DNA of 64,000 nt. Origin: Treponema rectale. GTDB taxonomy: Bacteria > Spirochaetota > Spirochaetia > Treponematales > Treponemataceae. Under the pieces are notes generated by a model. It was not told where the DNA came from. It ran no database searches and was given only the letters and a program-made list of their open reading frames with translations. Below are positions 25,291 through 31,958 of the stretch, in pieces; the first letter of the stretch is position 1, and each line of letters starts with the position of its first letter. The stretch spans positions 186,001-250,000 of the forward strand of contig NZ_JACHFR010000001.1 of NCBI RefSeq assembly GCF_014202035.1, written 5' to 3'. A program made the position numbers and the translations under genes.

Positions 25291-25998
25291 ATGAAATTAA
25301 AATCAATTGTTGTTTTGTCTGCAGCTGTTGTAATGGCAGGACTTCCTGTTTTTGCAAAAAGTAAGACTGTAAAAAAGTTTGCAGTTAATTCAGAAAAATC
25401 TCTGGAAGTATTCCTGACTTTTGATGAAGAAACTGAATCTTATACTGCAAAAGGCAATCCTGTTACAGGCGATGGTTTTGAAGGTAAAGGCCTTGTTTTT
25501 GACGGCAGTGATGATTACCTTGAGCTGGATAAAAAAATCCTTGAGGGAGACGGGCTTACTTTTTCTGTAAATATTAAGCCGGAAAGCTGGGCGTACTGGG
25601 AACGCATATTTGACTTTGGAAACGGTTCAGACTGTGATGTATGGCTTGGCCTTGATCAGGCAACAAAAGCCCTCCGTCTTGCAGCAGGCAGTGCAACCGT
25701 ACTTGCTCCTCTTCCGGAAACAGGAAAATGGACGACTGTAACGGTAACCTTCGGAGAAAAAAATGCGGCCATTTATATTGACGGCAAACTTTCTCAGAAA
25801 CTTTCCAAAGGTGTCAGCCCTAAAAAAGTTCTTGCAACCGTTAAGGGAATCTATGTAGGAAAATCAAACTGGAATGATCCTATGTACAAGGGAATCATGG
25901 ATAATATTTTTGTTGTCTCAAGGATTCTTTCTGCTGAGGAAGTTCAGGCTGTTGCAGCCGGATTCATTAACACAGATTCTGCAGGTTATCAGAAATAA
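25291..25998 (+). CDS. Exported single-domain LamG/concanavalin-like protein
   Basis: A 235-residue secreted protein. ATG at 25291 is chosen because AAAGGTGG precedes it; the frame also has an in-frame GTG at 25282, inside that ribosome site. Residues 1-24 are a signal peptide ending VFA. The remainder is one LamG-like jelly-roll domain: LTFDEETESYTAKGN, FEGKGLVFDGSDDYLELD, LTFSVNIKPESW, WTTVTVTFGEKNAAIYIDGK and a final GIMDNIFVVSRILSAEEV. Such domains usually bind glycans and usually accompany a catalytic module. Here it stands alone, so a lectin-like binding role is inferred. The 183-base stretch upstream is A/T-rich and holds only the promoter. Confidence 0.8.
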   Translation: MKLKSIVVLSAAVVMAGLPVFAKSKTVKKFAVNSEKSLEVFLTFDEETESYTAKGNPVTGDGFEGKGLVFDGSDDYLELDKKILEGDGLTFSVNIKPESWAYWERIFDFGNGSDCDVWLGLDQATKALRLAAGSATVLAPLPETGKWTTVTVTFGEKNAAIYIDGKLSQKLSKGVSPKKVLATVKGIYVGKSNWNDPMYKGIMDNIFVVSRILSAEEVQAVAAGFINTDSAGYQK

Positions 25999-26009
25999 AG
26001 TGCATTTAA

Positions 26010-26036
26010 GGGAGGACAGACTGGTTTTGCCCTCCC
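26010..26036 (+). other. GGGAGG/CCTCCC hairpin without T tract
   Basis: gggagg (26010-26015) pairs with cctccc (26031-26036), with ca/tg inside, just after the LamG-like gene. There is no following T run, so it may be a 3'-end protector or Rho-dependent pause site rather than an intrinsic terminator. Confidence 0.45.
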
Positions 26037-26042
26037 GGGTGC

Positions 26043-26072
26043 TTGACATGGCAGTTAATAAACGTTCATAAT
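26043..26072 (+). promoter_or_regulatory. Promoter of the PilZ gene, near-leaderless
   Basis: Consensus TTGACA (26043-26048), 18 bases, CATAAT (26067-26072), ten bases to the ATG at 26083. No ribosome site between. Confidence 0.7.
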
Positions 26073-26082
26073 TTTATTCACT

Positions 26083-26466
26083 ATGAAAAAAGAACATAGA
26101 GCGGACGAGCGTTTTGATGAGGTCGGCCGTGTGACAGCAGAAGAAATTAGTGCTTTTCCAGGAATGCTTGATGACATCAGTCTGTCAGGATGCAGGGTTC
26201 ATTTTCCGGTAAATACCACTGTGGATATGGAAAAAGACTATACCGTTAAGATTAATCTTTCTCATACAGGTATTGTAGAGCAGCTTGATCTTGTGGTTCA
26301 TCCTCAGTGGATAAAGGATGAATCAAACGAAACTTATATTGGTTTCAGAATACTCCGTTCTCCAGATACTCCTCTTTTGAATGAATATATAGAACACATG
26401 AAGAGTCTTGCTCCTGAAGCACAGATGCAGAATCTTCTGATTACTACAGACGTGAGTTTTATTTAA
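26083..26466 (+). CDS. PilZ-domain protein, cyclic-di-GMP receptor candidate
   Basis: A 127-residue cytoplasmic protein that is essentially one PilZ domain. The two cyclic-di-GMP-binding motifs are present: RxxxR as RADER at residues 6-10 and DxSxxG as DISLSG at 31-36. The rest follows the small beta-barrel pattern, ending with GFRILRSPD. PilZ proteins transmit cyclic-di-GMP to motility, secretion or envelope targets. A phosphodiesterase-type EAL protein is encoded elsewhere in the window (53535-55442). The stop codon directly touches the start of the methyltransferase gene, so the two are cotranscribed. Whether they act together is unknown. Confidence 0.9.
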   Translation: MKKEHRADERFDEVGRVTAEEISAFPGMLDDISLSGCRVHFPVNTTVDMEKDYTVKINLSHTGIVEQLDLVVHPQWIKDESNETYIGFRILRSPDTPLLNEYIEHMKSLAPEAQMQNLLITTDVSFI

Positions 26467-27423
26467 ATGGCATTTCAGATACAGAACCTTGAAGGAAGTG
26501 CCCTCCTTGCTTTTCCTGAAAAAAAATCCATGCTCCTCTCGGAACTTACCCGCCGTTTTTCCGCACCGTTAAAAGATGCCGTGCATTACGGTGATTTGAT
26601 TTATCTTAAGGATTTTAATGAAGTGCCTTATTTTGCCCGTACGGTGATGAAAAAGCCTTTTCTGGTGAAATTTGATTCCATCGGGGATGCTGCGGCTGCT
26701 TTAAAAAACATACAGCGCTCATGGGCTCCCTATCAGTATACCTGCTTCAGGCGGGGACAGCTTATTCAGGAAAAACTTCCCTACGTAAACCTTAAGAACC
26801 GTAATTTTCCTGTAAAGATTCCCTCATCTCCCATCGGTCTTTATACATTGATTGACGAACATACTATGATTGCTTCTGCAGAAACAACAAGTCCTCTTCC
26901 TGCAGGAAGCCTTATATTCAATGAAGACCATGAAAATCCTCCCAGCCGGGCGTATCTTAAGATTCAGGAGAGTCTTTCCCTTGCTTCTTATTTTTTTAAT
27001 ACGGAACTTCCGGGTGAAGGTTCCCGGTGTTTTGAGGCAGGTGCATGTCCCGGCGGCTGGACTTATGTTCTCGTAAATTTAGGTTCAGAGGTTTATGCCG
27101 TAGACAGGGCTCCTCTTGCAGACAGCCTGATGAATAATCCTAAAGTTAAGTTTGAAGCTCATGATGCCTTTACCCTTCTGCCTGAACAGATAGGTGAATG
27201 TGACTGGGTTTTCAGTGACGTCATCTGCTATCCGGAACGTCTTCTGTCCTGGATAAAACTCTGGCTTGAAAGCGGTCGTACAAAAAAAATGATCTGTACG
27301 ATAAAAATGCAGGGCGAAATTGACTGGGATCTTGTAAAGGAATTCGCATCAATTCCGTCCAGCAGGGTCGTACACTTAGGCTACAATAAGCATGAACTTA
27401 CTTTCATTCATGTTGAGCCTTAG
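26467..27423 (+). CDS. RlmM/FtsJ-like rRNA 2'-O-methyltransferase
   Basis: A 318-residue SAM-dependent methyltransferase. The N-terminal 170 residues resemble the THUMP-like substrate-binding part of RlmM (23S rRNA C2498 methyltransferase). The C-terminal part has the FtsJ-type SAM site CFEAGACPGGWTYVLVNLG, then VYAVDRAPLAD, a catalytic-type Asp in CDWVFSDVICYPERL, and Lys in MICTIKMQGE. The last part HELTFIHVEP matches the RlmM end. The start codon immediately follows the PilZ stop. The 3' end overlaps the convergent metA by four bases. Assignment to RlmM rather than another FtsJ-like enzyme rests on these motifs only. Confidence 0.8.
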   Translation: MAFQIQNLEGSALLAFPEKKSMLLSELTRRFSAPLKDAVHYGDLIYLKDFNEVPYFARTVMKKPFLVKFDSIGDAAAALKNIQRSWAPYQYTCFRRGQLIQEKLPYVNLKNRNFPVKIPSSPIGLYTLIDEHTMIASAETTSPLPAGSLIFNEDHENPPSRAYLKIQESLSLASYFFNTELPGEGSRCFEAGACPGGWTYVLVNLGSEVYAVDRAPLADSLMNNPKVKFEAHDAFTLLPEQIGECDWVFSDVICYPERLLSWIKLWLESGRTKKMICTIKMQGEIDWDLVKEFASIPSSRVVHLGYNKHELTFIHVEP

Positions 27424-28340
27424 TTTGTGATTTCTTTCAGTCTGTAAGGCGTTTCCTGATAAACGTAATAGTTAAGCCAGTTTGAGTAGAAAAGGTGAGC
27501 CGTACTTCTCCAGGTAGAATATACCGGTTTTGACGGGTCGTTGTCCGTAAAATAGTTTTGCGGTGGATTTATCTTAAGGCCCTTCTTTATATCCCGCTTG
27601 TATTCAGTAGCAAGGGTTTCCGTGTCATATTCAAGATGACCTGTCATGAAAATGGAGCGGCCGTCTTTTGATTTTGCAATAGTCATTCCCGTGTCGGCAG
27701 AGTTTGCAAGAAGAACAAGATCCCTGCATTTTTTTACTTCATCGGTACTGATGTAAGTATAGCGGGAAGTAGGTACCGGAAAGTAATCGTCAAATCCCCT
27801 CATGAGAGGATCCTTGCTGTTGAGGAGTTTTGAATAGTAGATTCCGGAAAACTTTTCTTTTACTTCGTGCTTGTCGATTCCATAAAGATGATAAAGTCCT
27901 GCCATTGCACCCCAGCAGATATAGAGGGTACAGAATACGTTTTTCTTAGCCCAGTCCATTATTCCGCAGAGTTCATTCCAGTAGTCCACCTGTTCGTAAG
28001 GAAGCTGTTCTACAGGGGCTCCCGTTACAATAAGGCCGTCATACTTTTTGTTTTTGAGCTTGTCTGAGGAAATATAGAATCTGTCCAGATGGGTCTTTGA
28101 AGTATTTTTAGAAGTATGTCCCTTCATCTGAACCAGAGAGATGTCAATCTGCAGAGGAGTATTTGAAAGCATGCGGAGAAGCTGTGTTTCCGTAACTTCC
28201 TTTGTAGGCATGAGGTTGACGATGGCAATTTTAAGAGGACGGATCTGCTGCTGTTTAGCGCGGTCTTCCGTCATTACGAAAATGTTTTCTTTAGTAAGGA
28301 TTTCTCTTGCCGGTAAATCCGCATCAATTTTAATTGGCAT
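27420..28340 (-). CDS. metA: Homoserine O-acetyltransferase, MetA family
   Basis: Acylates homoserine in methionine biosynthesis; cytoplasmic, 306 residues, standard MetA length. Catalytic Cys142 lies in YICWGA, and His235 with Glu237 in GHLEYDTETL. Position 111 is Glu (TGAPVEQLPYEQVDYW). In this family Glu111 goes with acetyl-CoA and Gly111 with succinyl-CoA, so O-acetylhomoserine is the expected product despite the name homoserine O-succinyltransferase often given. No riboswitch is visible upstream. It is divergent from the alpha/beta hydrolase gene and their promoters overlap. Confidence 0.95.
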   Translation of the reverse strand: MPIKIDADLPAREILTKENIFVMTEDRAKQQQIRPLKIAIVNLMPTKEVTETQLLRMLSNTPLQIDISLVQMKGHTSKNTSKTHLDRFYISSDKLKNKKYDGLIVTGAPVEQLPYEQVDYWNELCGIMDWAKKNVFCTLYICWGAMAGLYHLYGIDKHEVKEKFSGIYYSKLLNSKDPLMRGFDDYFPVPTSRYTYISTDEVKKCRDLVLLANSADTGMTIAKSKDGRSIFMTGHLEYDTETLATEYKRDIKKGLKINPPQNYFTDNDPSKPVYSTWRSTAHLFYSNWLNYYVYQETPYRLKEITN

Positions 28341-28346
28341 GCTTAA

Positions 28347-28379
28347 AGCATAGCAAAAAATCTATTACTTTGCTATACT
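28347..28379. promoter_or_regulatory. Overlapping divergent promoters of metA and the hydrolase gene
   Basis: An inverted repeat ATAGCAAA...TTTGCTAT yields mirror promoters. Rightward: TAGCAA (28351-28356), 17 bases, TATACT (28374-28379) with an extended TGC before it, eight bases from the ATG at 28388. Leftward: TAGCAA (28375-28370), 17 bases, TATGCT (28352-28347) also with TGC, six bases from the metA ATG. The two polymerases could not bind together. Confidence 0.75.
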
Positions 28380-28387
28380 GAATAGTC

Positions 28388-29371
28388 ATGGATTCCTCTA
28401 ATAACAGAAAGGCAGCTATAAAGAAATTACGTTCTCTTATTATCAGCCCGAAGGGTGAAGTAGAAAAATTCCGCGCTAAAATAGAAGATACATTTTCTTC
28501 CGTATTTCTTCCTAATAACGTAGAGTGTTCCAGACGGGATTACGGCGGTGTCATGTGTGACATGCTTATTCCTGAAATGTATACTTCCGGAAAAGTCATG
28601 ATATACATTCATGGCGGAAGTTTTGTAGGCGGTTCTTCCGCATCATACAGATCCTTTGCGGCAACTCTTGCCAATGCCTCTAACTGCCGGGTTCTTGTTC
28701 CGGATTTCAGGCTTCCTCCTGCATATTCCTTTCCTTCCGGAATTGAAGATCTTCAGAGTGTATTCAGAAGTTTTTTCATTCAGGAAGAAATAGAATGCAG
28801 CCTTAAAAATAAAAAAAGTGACCTTAACCTTACAGTAGCAGCAGATTCCAGCGGTGCAAGCCTTGCTTTCGGTGTACTGCAGGGATTACCGGAAAAGAGT
28901 TTCAGCAGGATTTCTACCATTCTGCTCTTTTCTCCGTGGCTGGATTTTTCTCCTGACAGTTATGTTTTTAACCGTCATGCAAAAGACGAGGTTCTTAATG
29001 CAGAAGAACTTCGCCGTGCCATAGAATTCTATACTTACGAATCTAATTATTCCAACCCGCAGATTTCGCCTTTAAAAATGGAAAGGGATTTTATTTCAAA
29101 GTTTCCTCCTGTTTACATTCAGTGCGGCTCAAGGGAGCTTTTCCTTGAACAGACAAAAGCCTTTGAAGACATGCTGGAACGATGCGGAGTTGAATGTACT
29201 CTTGATGTAGTTGACGACATGATGTTTATGTTTCAGCTTGCGGATGAATATCTTAAAGAGTCTCATCTTGCAGTAAACAGAATAGGAGAATATCTTTCTC
29301 AAAAATCAGAGAGTGAATCTGAGCGTAAAGAAAGAGAGCTCATCCTTAAAAGAAATAATGTAATGGACTGA
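28388..29371 (+). CDS. HSL-type alpha/beta hydrolase, possibly catalytically altered
   Basis: A 327-residue cytoplasmic protein of the hormone-sensitive-lipase esterase group. The oxyanion motif is HGGSF at 75-79 and the nucleophile elbow ADSSGA at 152-157 with Ser155. The family's C-terminal acid and His are not where expected. The GSREL block continues FLEQ rather than containing Asp, and the usual (W)HVFQ segment reads MMFMFQ with Phe280 at the His position. His293 is the nearest alternative. It could be a divergent esterase using other residues or a non-catalytic binding protein. The C-terminus is highly charged (SESESERKERELILK). Confidence 0.8.
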   Translation: MDSSNNRKAAIKKLRSLIISPKGEVEKFRAKIEDTFSSVFLPNNVECSRRDYGGVMCDMLIPEMYTSGKVMIYIHGGSFVGGSSASYRSFAATLANASNCRVLVPDFRLPPAYSFPSGIEDLQSVFRSFFIQEEIECSLKNKKSDLNLTVAADSSGASLAFGVLQGLPEKSFSRISTILLFSPWLDFSPDSYVFNRHAKDEVLNAEELRRAIEFYTYESNYSNPQISPLKMERDFISKFPPVYIQCGSRELFLEQTKAFEDMLERCGVECTLDVVDDMMFMFQLADEYLKESHLAVNRIGEYLSQKSESESERKERELILKRNNVMD

Positions 29372-29422
29372 TGTCAGAAAAATTTCTGATGTTTATGAAA
29401 CAATGGTTTTACAGGATTATAT

Positions 29423-30895
29423 ATGAATGACGGAATAGAACTTTTATCACCTGCCGGAAATGTAGACAAATTAAAATACTGCTATACCTATGGAGCAGAT
29501 GCCGCTTATATCGGACTTAAAAATTTTTCCCTCAGGGTAAAGGCAGATAATTTTTACCAGGATGAATATAAAAAAGTACAGGAACTTAAGCAGAAGTTTC
29601 CCGGAAAGAGACTTCACTGTGCCCTTAATATTTCTTTTCATAATGATGAAATTGACAGGCTTATTTCTGAAATAGAATATTTTAAGCAGTATCCCATAGA
29701 CGCTTTTATTGTTCAGGATCTGGGAATTGTTCCAATACTTCAGAAGCATTTTCCTGACGCAGAACTTCATCTTTCTACTCAGGCAAGCTGCATGAACCGT
29801 GAAGCCGTTAAAATGTATAAGTCCATCGGCTTTAAGAGGGTTGTAATGGGGCGTGAAGCTTCGTTAAAAGAGATTGCAGAAATAAAAGATGCCGTTCCTG
29901 ATATGGAAATTGAATGTTTTGTTCACGGAGCAATGTGCATTGCATATGCAGGCCGCTGCCTTATGAGTGCCTATTTAAATGGCCGCAGTGCCCAGAGCGG
30001 TTTCTGTTCACATACCTGCCGCTGGGACTATGATGTCATGGCTCCCGGTGATATCGGAAAGACAATTGCTCAGTCAGGAGATCTTGTTCTGAGGGAACAT
30101 AAAAGGTCGGATGAGTATTTTCCGGTTTATGAAGGTGAAAATTTTACTGCGGTTCTTTCTTCAAAAGATCTGTGCATGATAGATCATCTTGCAGAATTAA
30201 AGAAAGCCGGGGTTGATTCCCTTAAAATAGAGGGAAGAATGAAGAGCGTATATTATGTAGCCATGATTACCCGTGCCTACAGAAAAGCTCTTGATGCCCT
30301 TGAAGGAAAAATTTCAGACGAACAGGCCAGACCTTTTATTGATGAGCTTTATAAGGTAAGTCACCGTGCCTTTACTACTGCATTTTATTTTGATAAAACC
30401 GAAGCTGATAAAACCGTAAGCGGTGCCAGTGACAGTCCGTGGGAACTTGCGGCAGAAATTTCCTCTGCGGTTTCTGAAGAACAGCAGCAGTGGATATTGA
30501 ATAAAGCTGCCGAAATGAAGAAAATACGTGACGATGAATATAACGGAATGTGCGAACAGGCAAAAAAAGCCTTTGATCTCAGGGTAGAAAAAATGCCTGA
30601 CAAGTATCTTCCTTATGTTCTTCCGAAAGAAGGCTGGAAGATGTATCCCCTTACGGCGCTTAACATGATTGATAAAAATACGGAACTTGAGCTCGTAAGT
30701 CCTGACATTAACGGAAAACGTATAACTTTTGATGATTTTAAACTTGTAAATCCAAATACAGGTGAAGTGTATAACTGGGTTTGTGCAGATCATCCCTGCG
30801 TAATATATACAGGTGAAGAAATTCCTGATGGAACACTGCTCAGATCAAAAAATCCTGAATATGTTGAAGGAAAAATCAGGGATACAGGCCGCTGA
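29423..30895 (+). CDS. Peptidase U32-family protein (TrhP/RlhA-type RNA hydroxylation)
   Basis: A 490-residue U32-family protein. The signature ECFVHGAMCIAYAGRC, followed by LMSAYLNGRS and SGFCSHTCRW, supplies the four conserved Cys thought to hold an iron-sulfur cluster. N-terminal part ELLSPAGNVDKLKYCYTYGADAAY is the usual opening. Named members include TrhP (YegQ), which makes 5-hydroxyuridine at tRNA position 34 from prephenate, and RlhA for 23S rRNA. Which of these this is cannot be decided, though length near 450 with a C-terminal extension resembles YegQ. Weak ribosome site CAGGA. Followed by the PfkB gene. Confidence 0.85.
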   Translation: MNDGIELLSPAGNVDKLKYCYTYGADAAYIGLKNFSLRVKADNFYQDEYKKVQELKQKFPGKRLHCALNISFHNDEIDRLISEIEYFKQYPIDAFIVQDLGIVPILQKHFPDAELHLSTQASCMNREAVKMYKSIGFKRVVMGREASLKEIAEIKDAVPDMEIECFVHGAMCIAYAGRCLMSAYLNGRSAQSGFCSHTCRWDYDVMAPGDIGKTIAQSGDLVLREHKRSDEYFPVYEGENFTAVLSSKDLCMIDHLAELKKAGVDSLKIEGRMKSVYYVAMITRAYRKALDALEGKISDEQARPFIDELYKVSHRAFTTAFYFDKTEADKTVSGASDSPWELAAEISSAVSEEQQQWILNKAAEMKKIRDDEYNGMCEQAKKAFDLRVEKMPDKYLPYVLPKEGWKMYPLTALNMIDKNTELELVSPDINGKRITFDDFKLVNPNTGEVYNWVCADHPCVIYTGEEIPDGTLLRSKNPEYVEGKIRDTGR

Positions 30896-30945
30896 ACTTT
30901 CAGTGCGTAAAAAAAAATAATAAAAAAACGGGAGTTTTGTTTTTT

Positions 30946-31869
30946 ATGGAAAAGCAGCAGAAGATTTTGTGCATTGGAAACGTTTCGGTAGATATAAAGG
31001 CATTCAGCATGCTGGACGATGATACGGAAGCTTATCGTGACGGAACCATTGAACTTGTTCCTGGCGGTGTAGGCCGGGGAATGGCAATAAATCTTAAGCA
31101 TCTTGGTTTTGATACATATATTTATTCTGTTGTGGGAAATGATATTTTTGGAGATTATCTCAGGCATGGACTTGAAGCCGAGAATATCAACACGGAACTT
31201 CTGCGGGTAAGTCATACACATGAGACTGCTTTGTTTTCCGTAATGTCAAAACCTAATTCCCATTCTTCCTGTATTTACAGTACAAAGATTCTTAGTGAAA
31301 TAGTATTTGATGAAACGATAAAAGAATTCATAAAGAAAGAAAACATAAAAGTTCTTGTCCTGGATTCAAATTTAAGCGAAGAGACTTTTGCAGATATTTA
31401 TGCCTTTAAGAAAGATAATCCCGATATTTTTATTTTCCAGAATGCAACGGCTCCTGATATTGCCCGTAAGACAATGAAGTATTCTTCCCTCATAAATCTG
31501 TTTGCCTGTAATGAACATGAGGCAAAGGCTATTATCGGAGAGAAGGCAGATCCTGTTTTAGAAACGGCTGATAAAATGCAGGCACTGGGTTATAAGGATT
31601 TCATCATAACTTTTGAAGACAGGGGCGTTATGGTTCGTATTGATGGAGAAACCTATAATGCTCCTCCTTATACTCCGTATAAAATTGTAGATACTATCGG
31701 GGCCGGCGATGCCCTTGCTTCAGGATTCCTTACGGGACATCTTACGGGAGAAAACGTAAAGCAGTGCGTTCATTATGGACTTATCTGTGCAAAAGAAACC
31801 CTTATGACCCGTCAGACGGTCAGCAGCCTTCTTTCCAGGGACTATCTTGCTGCTTACAAAAATAACTGA
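30946..31869 (+). CDS. PfkB-family carbohydrate/nucleoside kinase
   Basis: Cytoplasmic ribokinase-fold kinase of about 307 residues. The ATG at 30946 is used rather than the in-frame TTG at 30937 because the GGGAG site is better placed. The first PfkB signature is seen as VPGGVGRGMAINLKHLGFDTYIYSVVGNDIFGD and the second as DTIGAGDALASGFLTG, whose Asp is the catalytic base. Substrate specificity within the family (ribose, fructose, pseudouridine, adenosine) cannot be fixed. The gene follows the U32 gene by 50 bases and precedes rel. A pseudouridine kinase role would suit an RNA-modification neighbour, but this is speculation. Confidence 0.85.
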   Translation: MEKQQKILCIGNVSVDIKAFSMLDDDTEAYRDGTIELVPGGVGRGMAINLKHLGFDTYIYSVVGNDIFGDYLRHGLEAENINTELLRVSHTHETALFSVMSKPNSHSSCIYSTKILSEIVFDETIKEFIKKENIKVLVLDSNLSEETFADIYAFKKDNPDIFIFQNATAPDIARKTMKYSSLINLFACNEHEAKAIIGEKADPVLETADKMQALGYKDFIITFEDRGVMVRIDGETYNAPPYTPYKIVDTIGAGDALASGFLTGHLTGENVKQCVHYGLICAKETLMTRQTVSSLLSRDYLAAYKNN

Positions 31870-31899
31870 TTCTAATTTTCTGAGACTTCAGTTTTTTTT
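31864..31899 (+). terminator. Weak terminator after the PfkB gene
   Basis: AACTGA (31864-31869, overlapping the stop) pairs with TCAGTT (31888-31893), followed by T to 31899. The stem is short. Confidence 0.4.
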
Positions 31900-31921
31900 G
31901 AGGTGAGTGGATTTTTATTCC

Positions 31922-31951
31922 TTGTAATTTATGTGCGTAACGTTGTATAGT
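31922..31951 (+). promoter_or_regulatory. Promoter of the rel gene, near-leaderless
   Basis: TTGTAA (31922-31927), 18 bases, TATAGT (31946-31951), then seven bases (tttaagg) to the ATG at 31959. Confidence 0.7.
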
Positions 31952-31958
31952 TTTAAGG

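Noticed and set aside
28341-28387. SAM or other methionine riboswitch ahead of metA
   Set aside because: Only about 47 bases lie between the divergent genes and the metA -10 box ends six bases before its ATG, leaving no leader.
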